DNA of 64,000 nucleotides from Sanderia malayensis. Taxonomy: Eukaryota > Cnidaria > Scyphozoa > Semaeostomeae > Pelagiidae. The stretch covers positions 62,001 to 126,000 of the forward strand of contig RQOL01000139.1 of assembly GCA_013076295.1 (NCBI GenBank), given 5' to 3'. Position numbers and translations under genes: made by a program. Under the pieces are notes generated by a model. It worked only from the letters and a program-made list of their open reading frames with translations. It ran no database searches and had not been told where the DNA came from. This document shows positions 21,741-32,118 of the stretch, in pieces; the stretch's first letter is position 1; every line of letters starts with the position of its first letter.

Positions 21741-22684
21741 CTATTGCAACTTGTAAAGCCACGCTTTTGCTATAAACTGCAAAAACCATCCTCCAATATT
21801 TGATTGAAACAAGTTTTGCAATGAAGCAAATGACAAAACTTCACTTCGAAGATCATCATAAAGATACCACCAACTATTTTTCAATGTGACACAAGAAAAA
21901 TGATGGCTGAAATTTCTGACAATTCCTTTCAATGAATAATGTTCATTCTGAACATAAATATTTTCACAAAGTTGAATACAAGTAAATGCATCAGAGCTTA
22001 ATTCTACAAAAAGAACTGAGCTAGATTGTTTTTCAAACACAATACTGTTGCATCTATTTTTACATGTTGGACACATTATCATTTCATTTGATTTACAACT
22101 CAAAATGGTATACCATTGAGAAAAGAGTACACCCAAAGACATCAATCTAGCAAGTGTTATGTAATGAACAAAATCTTCAGATGTATTTATTAAACTTTCA
22201 TTACAATAGTCACAAAATGCAATTGAAGTGCAGTGCATGCAGATATTATTTCTGTCTTTTCATTGCATCGAAGATTGCAAAATACATTTGTGGTAAAAAT
22301 CTCTGAGAACTGTGCATTGCAATCCATTGCTTCAAATGATGCATATACAGTTTTCAAATAGTCCCAGACAGGCTGTCGAATATGGGAAAGTTGACCTTCG
22401 GTGCAGTAACCTCAATTCCTGACAAAATGGTCATAGTAGGCATTCATGTGGTTTGCCAGCATGACTAAATCATAGTCAGTATTATTTTGCGTAAAAATGT
22501 TTCTAAAAATACCCTGCCAAAGTTCCAGAAAACAATCTACAGCACAAGAAAATTTTCCAGCTAAAACTCTTACGGAATTCATGAAGTGAAACTGTTCCTT
22601 CCTTTGGGTATTTCTAATCGCTGGACCCCACGACTCGGGGACTCTCAGACGAACGACTATACGACCTACGGAAATACGACCCAT
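21741..22684 (-). pseudogene. Ubiquitin-specific-protease-like (USP) pseudogene
   Basis: Reading leftward, the first piece contains FSCAVDCFLELWQGIF, resembling the Cys-box of USP-type deubiquitinases. An in-frame TGA at about 22412 follows, then a conserved-looking stretch (GQLSHIRQPVWDYLKTVYAS), a frameshift near 22250 and the frame 22238-21741. That last frame holds two CxxC pairs (CDYC, CPTC) and ends with YSLKGIVRNFSHHFSCV and WWYLYDDLR, the His-box region of the USP fold. Order and spacing fit one USP-like gene broken by one stop and one frameshift. It lies between the BEL and the TIR element, in DNA belonging to the outer TTAA element. USPs remove ubiquitin from proteins; any role in transposition is unknown. 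Confidence 0.55.
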
Positions 22685-23119
22685 GTTTTTAAAACTGCCA
22701 AATTTGCATTATTTTCACTGTAATTATTGTAGCGAAGTCAAAGCCACTGGTTGGAAGTATGAAACGCAGTTTGGTGAGCATAGAAACAGAAATAAATGCT
22801 TTTCGAGTAAGCAATTTTGTCGAAAAAAGCACGCTGTTGTTGCAAATCACTGAGGTTTTCATATCGTAAGCAAAGAAACTGCGGTGGCAGTAATCGAATT
22901 TCTGTGGAGCCACGACATTGATATTTGCACCGTAATCAAAATTCCATCCTTTTCAGAAGCGTTGCGCAATCCGAAACCACCGGTAGTGAGAGAGAGCAAC
23001 TATAAAGCATTTCATATAAATGCAGAAAGACTATTCTGCTATTGTAACGTCTGTGTTTGTTATCATCCATCAAATATAGCAACAAAATGTGAATATATCA
23101 CAACATAACAACAGCTAAA

Positions 23120-23605
23120 GCAACGAAACATGGAAACCGTATCGACGTCATCATCCTGAAAACTGTGAATGTGGTAATAAGTTCAACGTACAGCATACTC
23201 TTTCTACGACATAAGGGTTTTTAACCCAACTGCCAACCGGTACTGCTCTCAAGAAATATCAAAGTCTTATGAGATAAATGAGTGTGAGAAAAAGTGAGCC
23301 TATAATGACAGAATTCTAGAGATTGAGCATGGTAGCTTCACTCCGATTGTGATATCAGCCACTGGTGGAATGGGTCGTGCAGTCAAGAAATTCTACTCCC
23401 GTTTGTGAGAAATGATAGCTGCTAAGAGAAAACGCAACTACAGCCTCATCAAGGCTTGGATGCAGCGTAAAATTAGCTTTGCTCCTGTCACAGCCATTTT
23501 TTACGCATTCGTGGTAGTCGAAGAATATTTAAAGATGAGTTGCTGACATCTTCAATCGGAAACGAGCCTTTATCAGTGAACAGTCAAGCAAAGCAACATT
23601 CGCAG
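23120..23605 (+). pseudogene. Decayed fragment of an uncharacterised repeat-encoded protein
   Basis: In pieces one can read YRRHHPENCECGNKF then NVQHTLS, and further on FNPTANRYCSQEISKSY and IEHGSFTPIVISATGGMG followed by AVKKFYSRL. CxCGxxF...H and the HGSFTPxVxSATGGMG string recur in uncharacterised repetitive proteins of marine invertebrates, as far as I recall. Several stops interrupt it. I do not assign a function. Confidence 0.4.
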
Positions 23606-23995
23606 TAAAACCTAACTTTCTAGGTCTGTAGCCCTGTCCACACTACACAAACTATCCCAGGTTCGACCCGGGTTAAATCTAACCCAGAGCGAACCCTGTT
23701 TTGTCCACACTTGATTTTTATGTTTTGTAATGTGGACGCAAAGTCGGGGCCAACCCAGGTTTGCTTATCCTGGGCATGCGTAGTTAAGTTCTATGTTGCA
23801 TGAACGGCCAATGGCTACGAGAAAAGACGACAACAATGGAACGACAGAAATATTTTATCACACAATCAGCATGGAAGTCGCCGAAGTAGCGTAGTTTTCT
23901 TTCTAAAATGTAATTCGTGGCAATGCAATTTATCAAAAGAAACATTATACTCTATTCGCTTCTTCTTGCGAGTTTCCATGATATTATATTCTACT

Positions 23996-24225
23996 TGTAG
24001 CGTAGAAGGTTCGACAAGTCAGAGAAGACGACACGTGTGTATGCCAAGTCCAATAATCAAAATCTGAATCATTTTGTTACAGTGAATCATTTAAAATAAA
24101 ATCATAGAAGTATCACGCGCTCGTGAGTCACAAGCGCGTGAGTTGATCACAAGGTAATTTCGTAATGTTACAAACATAAAATTACATCATTGCAAATATG
24201 TATAATGATTACATCAGCTGTAACA
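23996..24225 (-). repeat. 3' LTR of Gypsy
   Basis: 230 bp, near-identical to 33576-33805, flanked by TACT on the left. Confidence 0.94.
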
Positions 24226-24258
24226 TCACCCCCCTCCTTATATTCTCACAGCAGGAGG

Positions 24259-27200
24259 CTAATGGGTGACGTACTCTCCAAACCTCAAGGGGGGTCGAAT
24301 ATTCTGCCTCAAATGAGCAGGGCGTCGAACGGGTTGACGGTTAAGATGTTGTTCCCTTTGTTCCCTCCCCGGATCGCCTCGGTTCTCGAAAGAAATATTA
24401 ATCTCGTCAGTTTCACGAACAGGACAATATGGTTCCCCCCGTGAAAGTGGTACAGCGCACGGTTTGACATTATTGTGATGAACCACCATTTCCTTTCCAT
24501 CTTTAGATCGTATGTTATAATTTACACCTTGGGCGGAGGTAATTTGGTACGGGCCAACCCACCCCATGCCAAATTTCCAAGATTTGGGGCGACGTAGCCA
24601 AACAGTTTGACCAACAGGTAGGGGTTTCCAGTTGCTAAGAGATGGGTCCGTGTATGCCTGATCGCTTCTGCGACGGGATAGATTATGCTGGGCTACTTTC
24701 TTTATGCTGTCTAGATGTTTGCGTATGGACTCGGAGTATTCAGAATGACTTTGAGGGTTCCGTAATGGCAAGCCTAATTCTAATTCTAGTGGCATGTTGG
24801 CTATACGGCCAAAGACTAACTCGTATGGGCTAAATCCAGTGGACTCGTGACAACTAGTATTATAGGCAAAGGCAACTAGATCAACCCACAAATCCCAATC
24901 ATCTTTATGCGAGGAGACGAAAGGGGCGAGCATATTCTGTAACGTGCGGTTTTGTCTCTCGACTAAGCCATCACACTGAGGGTGGTATGCAGTGGTACGG
25001 GACTTGTGGATGCCCATTAAGTCACATATTTCGTGCATGAGGTTGCTTTCAAAGTTGCGACCTTGATCAGAGTGCAAGACGTTAGGAGGGCCAAATCGAC
25101 TGAAGACTTTAGAGACCAAAATACTAGCAACGGTGCGAGCCTTTTGGTCCTTTGTCGGAAAGACTTCGCACCATTTGGTGAAATGGTCCATAATGACTAG
25201 AAGGTGTCGATTGGCGCGGGATGTTTCGGGTAAGGGGCCCATATAATCCATGGCCCAAAATACAAATGGCTCATTTACGTCAATGGACTTTAAAGGAGCT
25301 CGTTGATGATGTAGATTTAATTTATTCTGTGAACAGATAGCACAATTACGAACGAAATCAGAAATCTGAGCAGTCATGTGGGGCCAATAAAATCGTTCTC
25401 GAGCCCGCTGAATTGTACGCTTGATACCTAAGTGACCAGAAAAGGGGCTGGAATGAATGCCGTGTAAAACCGTGTCAGTTAGATGGGAAGGAATGACAAA
25501 TGAATAACTGGGGATGTTATTCGTTGTAGTTAACCGTTTCGTTAAAAGGCCATTTTGGAGGGATAAACTATCCCAAGCTTCCCAATATGTTCGAAGTTGG
25601 GCATCATTGGCCCAGACAAAGAATGGGGGTTTGGGTAGGGCATTGGATTTCATTTCTATGACTTTACTAATCTTAGGATCATGTAGTTGAGCTTCATGAA
25701 GACTTTTATAAGGTAGGACAGTTGTAGCGCAGTTAGTGACAGGGGCAAGTGGTAAACGAGAGAGGGCGTCGGCGTTGCCATTGGCTGTACCGGCCCGATG
25801 TTTAATATCGAAAGTGTACTCTTGCAACTGCATAATCCAACGGGCAATGCGGCCCTTTGGTTCTACTGAATGTAACCAGCGTAAGGCGCTATGGTCAGTA
25901 ACTAAGGTAAACTGTCGTCCCAATAAGTACACGTGAAAATGATCAATTGCAAAGATAACAGCAAGGGATTCCTTTTCGGTGGCTGAATAGCGAGATTCAC
26001 GTTCCGTTAAAGAACGGCTAGCATACGATATGGCACGCTCATTGCCACAGTTGTCAAATTGCGTAAGAACGGCGCCCAAACCCAAATCAGAAGCGTCAGT
26101 TTGTAATGTAAAGCGTTGATCGAATTGTGGGTAAGCAAGGACTGGGGCGCGGCATAAAACATCCTTGAGAGCTACAAAGGCATTGTGTTCAATTTCTGTC
26201 CAAACAAACTTAGTATGTTTTTTTGTTAAGCGAACTAAAGGGACAGATAAGGCAGCAAAATTGGGGACGAATTTCCTATAATAACCAGCGAGACCGAGAA
26301 AAGATCGGACCTGTTCCACGTTCTTTGGGTCTGGGAGAGTAGAAACAGCTTTGATTTTGTCAGGGTCAGTATGAATACCTGTACGAGAAACAATATGGCC
26401 TAAGTACTGAACGCTTTGAGCCCCAAAAGTACATTTAGATGCTTTAACACGTAGGTTATGTTTACGAAAACGTTCTAACACGATTGACAATCGTTCACAT
26501 TGTTGCTCAAGCGAAGTCGAGGGGATGATGACGTCATCAAAGTAGCACAGACAAGTATCATACGTTAAGCCTGAAAGGATGATTTCGATGGCACGTTGGA
26601 AGGTAGCGCAACCATTGGAAACTCCAAATGGCATGCGCAGGAATTCCCATAGCCCGTTGGGTGTTATAAAAGCAGTTTTTTCTCTATCCTTAGGTTCCAT
26701 ACTCAGCTGCCAGTATCCAGACCTAAGGTCAAGAGTACTAAACAGGGATGCTCCCTGAAGAGAATCTAATAAGTCATCAACTCGGGGAAGAGGATGGGCA
26801 TCTTTTTGAGTTACCGCATTAAGTTTGCGATAGTCAACACAAAATCGAAATGTACCATCTTTCTTTTTCACCAAGACAATGGGTGAAGCCCAGGGGGAGT
26901 GGCTCGGCTGAATCACTCCTTGTTGAAGCATATCTGAAACCTGTCTACTAGTTTCTTGACGATAAGCATATGGCAATCGTCGAGCATACTGGCGAATGGG
27001 TATAGTATTCCCTGTTTCAATTTTATGAGTAATCACATCTGTGTGACCCAAAATGGTATCATCAAAAACATCAGAATATTGAAGTAAGGTATTCAAGATA
27101 GCTTCACGTTCTTTTGGGTGCAAGGACTGGCTAATAGAGTTTTCTAACTGCTTTTTGACTTCTGGGGAGACTGATTTACGAGGAAGAGTCATAAAGCATG

Positions 27201-27633
27201 GTGACTGGTCTGTCTCTGGGGCAGCTGGTTGTTCGGCTAGAGGACAAAGCTGACCAATTTTCTGACCTACCTGTAATTCAATGTCTACACTAGCAACATT
27301 CATTAAACGGACAACTACATCTCTATTATTAGCGTGACAAACTGAATATGCAGCTAGTACAGAAGTGCAAGGAGCAGTATCGTCAACAATGGGAGAAACC
27401 ATGCCTAATTGGTCTCTGTAAGTACGAGGAAGTTGGGCTTTGACTAAGACTTCAGTGCGACCAGGAATACGAAGGCTACAATTCAGAGCAACTGGTACAG
27501 GCCCTCTATCAATGGACTGGATTAATAAACAAGCAGTATTCTGGGTAGGCAAAGGAGAACCTTCACCTGCATAATGTCTGGAGGTGGGGAGAAGAAAATC
27601 TGGCATGAGGGGGGTTTCCCCGTGAGGGCCAAC
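24259..27633 (-). CDS. Gypsy pol (RT, RNase H, integrase), 3' part of a split frame
   Basis: The frame enters at the Copia target site (27633) and runs to a stop at 24259, over 1100 codons. RT motifs: RFCVDYRKLN, FSTLDLRSGYWQ, MPFGVSNGCATFQ and CYFDDVII (FDD form of YxDD). RNase H: TDASDLGLGAVL, ATEKESLAV, TDHSALRWL. Integrase: H...H...CAICSQNK zinc region, then WAMDYMGPLPE, LHSDQGRNFES and CDGLVERQNRT (DDE), and a GPY-type C-terminal motif (WVGPYQITSA). Ends close to the 3' LTR. The upstream part with the protease is at 32119-32637. Complete by motifs, but separated from its gag and protease by the Copia. Confidence 0.94.
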   Translation of the reverse strand, partial: VGPHGETPLMPDFLLPTSRHYAGEGSPLPTQNTACLLIQSIDRGPVPVALNCSLRIPGRTEVLVKAQLPRTYRDQLGMVSPIVDDTAPCTSVLAAYSVCHANNRDVVVRLMNVASVDIELQVGQKIGQLCPLAEQPAAPETDQSPCFMTLPRKSVSPEVKKQLENSISQSLHPKEREAILNTLLQYSDVFDDTILGHTDVITHKIETGNTIPIRQYARRLPYAYRQETSRQVSDMLQQGVIQPSHSPWASPIVLVKKKDGTFRFCVDYRKLNAVTQKDAHPLPRVDDLLDSLQGASLFSTLDLRSGYWQLSMEPKDREKTAFITPNGLWEFLRMPFGVSNGCATFQRAIEIILSGLTYDTCLCYFDDVIIPSTSLEQQCERLSIVLERFRKHNLRVKASKCTFGAQSVQYLGHIVSRTGIHTDPDKIKAVSTLPDPKNVEQVRSFLGLAGYYRKFVPNFAALSVPLVRLTKKHTKFVWTEIEHNAFVALKDVLCRAPVLAYPQFDQRFTLQTDASDLGLGAVLTQFDNCGNERAISYASRSLTERESRYSATEKESLAVIFAIDHFHVYLLGRQFTLVTDHSALRWLHSVEPKGRIARWIMQLQEYTFDIKHRAGTANGNADALSRLPLAPVTNCATTVLPYKSLHEAQLHDPKISKVIEMKSNALPKPPFFVWANDAQLRTYWEAWDSLSLQNGLLTKRLTTTNNIPSYSFVIPSHLTDTVLHGIHSSPFSGHLGIKRTIQRARERFYWPHMTAQISDFVRNCAICSQNKLNLHHQRAPLKSIDVNEPFVFWAMDYMGPLPETSRANRHLLVIMDHFTKWCEVFPTKDQKARTVASILVSKVFSRFGPPNVLHSDQGRNFESNLMHEICDLMGIHKSRTTAYHPQCDGLVERQNRTLQNMLAPFVSSHKDDWDLWVDLVAFAYNTSCHESTGFSPYELVFGRIANMPLELELGLPLRNPQSHSEYSESIRKHLDSIKKVAQHNLSRRRSDQAYTDPSLSNWKPLPVGQTVWLRRPKSWKFGMGWVGPYQITSAQGVNYNIRSKDGKEMVVHHNNVKPCAVPLSRGEPYCPVRETDEINISFENRGDPGREQREQHLNRQPVRRPAHLRQNIRPPLRFGEYVTH

Positions 27634-27805
27634 TGTTAAATTATGCGAAAAATATTCGTGACAAGTAGTTCCGGTTTAACACTTGTCTTCATAGCTGCTC
27701 TTTAGTTGTTCGTTTATCATTCTACTATTCATTACATTTATATATTCGCTGTTCATGTTTAACCAAACGCTGTGTATTTCTTGCGTGAAACTCATAACTT
27801 TAACA
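27634..27805 (+). repeat. 5' LTR of plus-strand Copia
   Basis: 172 bp, identical to 31942-32113. Confidence 0.95.
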
Positions 27806-27819
27806 GGTTATGGGCCCAG
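27806..27819 (+). promoter_or_regulatory. Primer-binding site, initiator tRNA-Met anticodon arm
   Basis: GGTTATGGGCCCAG directly abuts the 5' LTR and is complementary to the initiator tRNA-Met anticodon arm, as in the other Copia of this window. Confidence 0.87.
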
Positions 27820-27890
27820 GATTGGTTAAGATCGAGTGAATAAATGTAAATTTTGTTTATGAATTGATTTGACTTGGATTACTCTCGATT

Positions 27891-30137
27891 ATGGCCGAGA
27901 GATCAGGCGATTACGTTTCATCGCACATTGCGAAATTCGAAGGAAAGAATTTCCATTTGTGGAAATTCAAGATGCAAATGATTCTAGAAGATAAAGATCT
28001 TTGGAACATTGTTTGTGGTGAAGAAGAAGAGCCTGTTGGTGAAGGGTCTACTGAGGCTTCAATTCAGAGATTTCGAAAGCGTGCGAGAAAGGCCTTTGCG
28101 ACTATATGTTTGTCCTTGGGTGATAATCAACTATCTTTGGTTCGATCGGCTCAGACGGCGAGAGAAGCGTGGCTAAAATTGGAAGGTCACTATGAGGTAA
28201 AATCCTTGGCAAATAAGCTATTCTTACGTAAACAGTATTTTTCTGCTACGATGTCAGAAGGAGATACTATGATGGAACATGTTAATAAAATGAGAAGTTT
28301 AGCTGAACAGTTAAGCTCAGTGGGAGCTCAAGTGAGCGAGGATGATCAAGTGGCGACACTATTGTGCAGTCTTCCGGACTCTTACAACAATCTTATTGTT
28401 GCATTAGAGTCACGTGCTGATGATCTGAACATGGAGTTTGTGATAGCACGTTTACTACACGAGGAACGGAAACGCTGTGAAGTTTCGTCTGATCCTGATA
28501 TTTCGATGGAGAAAGCTCTTATGGCTGCAAAGGAAAAGCCTTCAATGCACAAGCCAAAATTTGGAAATAAAAGAGGAAAATGCTTCAACTGTGGCTTAAA
28601 AGGACATTTTGCACGAAATTGTCATAAACCAAAGAAGTCAAAGGAAAAGCATGAGCAGCAAGCGAATTTCACAGAAACTACTGATAACAAGAATGCTCTA
28701 TTTTGGGGATCATCAAATACAAACAGTGATGAATGTTTTATTTGGTATATTGATTCGGGGGCGTCTCAGCACATGTCCTGTAATAAGAACTGGATGAAGA
28801 ATTACAATGAATTCTCAGTTCCAGAAAAGGTTCGTTTGGGTGACAATCGCACAGTAGAGGCACTCGGGAAAGGAACAGTATGGCTAAGAGTTATGGCTGA
28901 TGGACAATACAAACCTGTAGAGATGTCAGACGTCTTGTATGTTCCTTCATTAATAAAGAACTTATTTTCGGTGCGTGCAGTTGTTGATAAAGACCTTACA
29001 GTGATATTCAAAGATGACCAATGTATCATTTTGAATAAGAGTGGAAATGTGATGGGGTCAGGAAAGAAGGATGGTAAGCTGTTTACCCTTGATTGTAACA
29101 TGATGGACAATCAATCTCATCAAGTTCATAGTGCCATTGGTGAAAAGTCAGCTAAATTATGGCATCAAAGATTTGGTCACCTTGGTATGAGGAATTTGAA
29201 AATCCTGCGTGATGAGAAGCTTGTTAATGGATTAAGTTTCAATGATTCAGAAGATATGAGTTTCTGTAATGGGTGTGCTAAAGGAAAGCAGACAAGAAAC
29301 TCATTTCCTAGTAATGAAGCCACACGTTCATCTGAACTGCTAGGTATAGTGCATAGTGATGTCTGCGGACCGATGCAAACAGTTAGTCTTGGTGGTAATC
29401 GGTATTTTGTGACATTTATCGATGATAAGTCCAGATTTGTGGCTGTATACTTTATGAAATCAAAGGATCAAGTGCTTCAGAAGTTCAAGGAGTATGAAGC
29501 AATGGTCACCAATGTTACTGGAAAGAAGATCAAAGTTTTTCGCTCAGATAATGGGGGTGAATATAGCTCGAGAGCGTTTGATGAATTCTTGGCCAGTAAA
29601 GGTATTGTAAAGCAAAGAAGCATTCCCAGAACACCGCAACAGAATGGAGTTGCAGAAAGGATGAATAGGACCATTCAAGAGAGTGCACGATCAATGCTAC
29701 ATGATGCAGAATTACCTTACATCTTTTGGGCTGAGGCAGTGGCAACAGCAGTAATTCTAAGAAATCGTAGTCCTACAGTTTCAGTGGAAAACATGACTCC
29801 ATATGAAAGCTTCAATGGAAGAAAACCTGATGTCTCTCATTTCAAAGTATTTGGTTGTGATGCTTATATGCATATTGCGAAAGAAGACAGGAAGAAGTGG
29901 GACCCGAAATCCAAGAAATGCGTCTTCATTGGATACAGTCTTCACAGTAAAGGCTACAGACTGTATGATCCCAAAAGAAAACAAGTCTATGAATCAAGAG
30001 ATGTAATATTTGTTGAAAATGAATTTGGTGATCGTTTGCAAAGGAAGAAAACCAATGACCAGCATGCAGAGACACCTGTTATCTCTCAACCAGATGTTTG
30101 CATAGACAACAGTGAACAAGAAACAGAAGACGAATAA
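27891..30137 (+). CDS. Copia gag-protease-integrase part of polyprotein (748 aa)
   Basis: Starts MAERSGDYVSSHIAKFEGK. Gag (UBN2) occupies about residues 1-220, with the knuckle CFNCGLKGHFARNC at about 233. Protease: WYIDSGASQHMS at about 285. Integrase: LWHQRFGHLG and CNGCAKGKQ (zinc region), HSDVCGPM, FRSDNGGEYSS and NGVAERMNRT (DDE). The segment after integrase (GCDAYMHI, CVFIGYSLHSKGYRLYD) is also typical. The frame ends at a TAA after EQETEDE. The next codons (TVADMQIDPG) stay in the same frame and lead straight into RT. So this is one polyprotein with a single in-frame stop. With identical LTRs the stop is a very recent mutation, a readthrough site or a sequencing error. Confidence 0.93.
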   Translation: MAERSGDYVSSHIAKFEGKNFHLWKFKMQMILEDKDLWNIVCGEEEEPVGEGSTEASIQRFRKRARKAFATICLSLGDNQLSLVRSAQTAREAWLKLEGHYEVKSLANKLFLRKQYFSATMSEGDTMMEHVNKMRSLAEQLSSVGAQVSEDDQVATLLCSLPDSYNNLIVALESRADDLNMEFVIARLLHEERKRCEVSSDPDISMEKALMAAKEKPSMHKPKFGNKRGKCFNCGLKGHFARNCHKPKKSKEKHEQQANFTETTDNKNALFWGSSNTNSDECFIWYIDSGASQHMSCNKNWMKNYNEFSVPEKVRLGDNRTVEALGKGTVWLRVMADGQYKPVEMSDVLYVPSLIKNLFSVRAVVDKDLTVIFKDDQCIILNKSGNVMGSGKKDGKLFTLDCNMMDNQSHQVHSAIGEKSAKLWHQRFGHLGMRNLKILRDEKLVNGLSFNDSEDMSFCNGCAKGKQTRNSFPSNEATRSSELLGIVHSDVCGPMQTVSLGGNRYFVTFIDDKSRFVAVYFMKSKDQVLQKFKEYEAMVTNVTGKKIKVFRSDNGGEYSSRAFDEFLASKGIVKQRSIPRTPQQNGVAERMNRTIQESARSMLHDAELPYIFWAEAVATAVILRNRSPTVSVENMTPYESFNGRKPDVSHFKVFGCDAYMHIAKEDRKKWDPKSKKCVFIGYSLHSKGYRLYDPKRKQVYESRDVIFVENEFGDRLQRKKTNDQHAETPVISQPDVCIDNSEQETEDE

Positions 30138-30149
30138 ACTGTTGCTGAT

Positions 30150-31871
30150 ATGCAAATCGATCCTGGTGCCAATGGAGAGGATAATCAGAATGCTGAAAAT
30201 GTGGTCATACCACGACGTTCAAATCGTATTAGAAAAGTTCCAGAGAGAAATGGATGCATAACTGGAGATTGGTGGGAAGTGGAAGATTCACTTCATGTTA
30301 ATGCTGATGAAAGCCAAGAAGAACCCAGAACAATTCAACAAGCTTTGAATTCACCTGCGAAAGGCAAGTGGAAAGCTGCACTTGATAGCGAATACTCATC
30401 ACTGATGAAGAATGAAGCATGGAATCTTGTACAACTTCCACAAGGAAGAAAACCTATTGGATGCCGTTGGGTATTCAAGATCAAGCATCATGCAGATGGC
30501 TCAATTGAGAGGTACAAGGCACGGCTCGTTGCTAAAGGGTACTCTCAAGAAGCTGGAGTCGATTTTGAAGAAACTTATTCTCCAGTTGCACGATATACCA
30601 CCATACGTACAGTTCTTGCCATAGCTAATCAACTGGACCTTGAATTGCACCAAATGGACGTGCAAACCGCATTTCTCAATGGCGAGTTACGGGAAGAGAT
30701 TTACATGGATCAACCCGAAGGTTTTCTTGAAGATGGCAAAGAGAATCTCGTTTGTAAACTAAACAAAAGTCTGTATGGACTTAAGCAAGCTTCAAGATGC
30801 TGGTTTACAACTATGGATACATTCTTGAAAGAAAAAGGGTATGAACAATCAAAGTCTGATAATTGCCTATACATCAAGCGAGTGGGAGGGGAATTTATTA
30901 TTATTTCTCTGTTTGTGGATGACCTGTTGCTAGCTTGTAACAGTGTCCAAATGCTTGAGAAGGAGAAGAAAGAGTTGCAAAAGCGATTTTGCATGAAAGA
31001 TCTTGGCGAAGTTCATTATCTGCTTGGTATACAGATTGAACGCGACAGAGCCAAGAAGAAGATGTTGTTGCATCAAGCAAAATATCTGTCTGATATGTTG
31101 CTTAAATACGGGATGCAAGATTGCAAGCCAGTGTCAACACCTCAAGTAACTGGTTCAACACTTGTTGTACATGATGGTGATGCAATTGACAGGCAAAAGT
31201 ATCAAGCAATCATCGGTAGTCTTACCTACGCTGTCACTACAACACGACCTGACATTGCTCAAGCCTTGGGGTCTGTAAACCAATTTTGTTCTAACCCTAG
31301 TGGAGAACATTGGCAGAGCGTGAAACGCATATTACGCTACATTAAAGGAACAATCAATTTGGGAATTGAGTTCGATGGATCAAGAGAAAATGAAGTTCAA
31401 CTCATTGGATTCGTTGATGCAGACTGGGGTGGCAATCTAAATGGACGCAAATCTCAGTCAGGTTATTTGTTTTCAATCTGTGGCGGTATTGTCAGTTGGG
31501 CTAGCAAGAAACAGGCAACCGTTGCACTATCATCGACAGAAGCTGAGTATGTTGCGGCATGTCTTGCAACCCAGGAAGCAGTTTGGCTTCGTTCATTATT
31601 AGCTGATTTAAGTTTTTTACAAGACAAGCCAAGCATTATCTTTGAAGATAATCAGGGTACAATCGCTCTGTCTAAAAATCCAAAATACCATTCAAGAACC
31701 AAGCACATTGATGTCAAATATCATTTTGTGCGTGATAAATGTGAAAGTGAGGAAATCGTTCTCACTTATTGCTCTACAAACGACATGATTGCCGATATGC
31801 TGACAAAGGCATTGCCAAGAACACTCTTTGAAAGATTTCGAACATATCTGAATATGATGAAAAGAAACTAG
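30150..31871 (+). CDS. Copia RT-RNase H part of polyprotein (573 aa)
   Basis: In the same frame as the preceding region, separated from it by TAA plus four codons. RVT_2 motifs: GCRWVFKIK, YKARLVAKGYSQ, QMDVQTAFLNG, SLYGLKQASRCW and ISLFVDDLLLA (VDD catalytic pair). RNase H: GFVDADWGGN, SSTEAEYVA, EDNQGTIAL and HIDVKYHFVRD. The first ATG (30150) could not by itself produce a functional element without the upstream gag, so readthrough or repair would be required. Confidence 0.93.
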   Translation: MQIDPGANGEDNQNAENVVIPRRSNRIRKVPERNGCITGDWWEVEDSLHVNADESQEEPRTIQQALNSPAKGKWKAALDSEYSSLMKNEAWNLVQLPQGRKPIGCRWVFKIKHHADGSIERYKARLVAKGYSQEAGVDFEETYSPVARYTTIRTVLAIANQLDLELHQMDVQTAFLNGELREEIYMDQPEGFLEDGKENLVCKLNKSLYGLKQASRCWFTTMDTFLKEKGYEQSKSDNCLYIKRVGGEFIIISLFVDDLLLACNSVQMLEKEKKELQKRFCMKDLGEVHYLLGIQIERDRAKKKMLLHQAKYLSDMLLKYGMQDCKPVSTPQVTGSTLVVHDGDAIDRQKYQAIIGSLTYAVTTTRPDIAQALGSVNQFCSNPSGEHWQSVKRILRYIKGTINLGIEFDGSRENEVQLIGFVDADWGGNLNGRKSQSGYLFSICGGIVSWASKKQATVALSSTEAEYVAACLATQEAVWLRSLLADLSFLQDKPSIIFEDNQGTIALSKNPKYHSRTKHIDVKYHFVRDKCESEEIVLTYCSTNDMIADMLTKALPRTLFERFRTYLNMMKRN

Positions 31872-31941
31872 CCAAACTTCAATTCTTTCAAAAGAGACAA
31901 TTTATTGACAATTTTTTATGATTATATTTTTCGAGTGGGAG

Positions 31942-32113
31942 TGTTAAATTATGCGAAAAATATTCGTGACAAGTAGTTCCGGTTTAACACTTGTCTTCAT
32001 AGCTGCTCTTTAGTTGTTCGTTTATCATTCTACTATTCATTACATTTATATATTCGCTGTTCATGTTTAACCAAACGCTGTGTATTTCTTGCGTGAAACT
32101 CATAACTTTAACA
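31942..32113 (+). repeat. 3' LTR of plus-strand Copia
   Basis: 172 bp, preceded by a GAGTGGGAG polypurine tract (about 31933-31941) and followed by CCAAC. Confidence 0.95.
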
Positions 32114-32118
32114 CCAAC

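Larger units (their letters stand above)
27634..32113 (+). mobile_element. Ty1/Copia retrotransposon in Gypsy pol
   Basis: 4480 bp, plus strand. Its 172-bp LTRs (TGTTAAATT...TTTAACA) are identical by eye, with a 5-bp duplication CCAAC (27629-27633; 32114-32118). Primer-binding site, polypurine tract and all domains are present, but one TAA splits the polyprotein at 30135. A different family from the Copia at 11950: LTR sequence and length differ, with protein similarity only. Confidence 0.96.

Noticed and set aside
24190..25936. Plus-strand open frames of 60-85 codons
   Set aside because: Antisense to the Gypsy pol gene, which has strong domain evidence.
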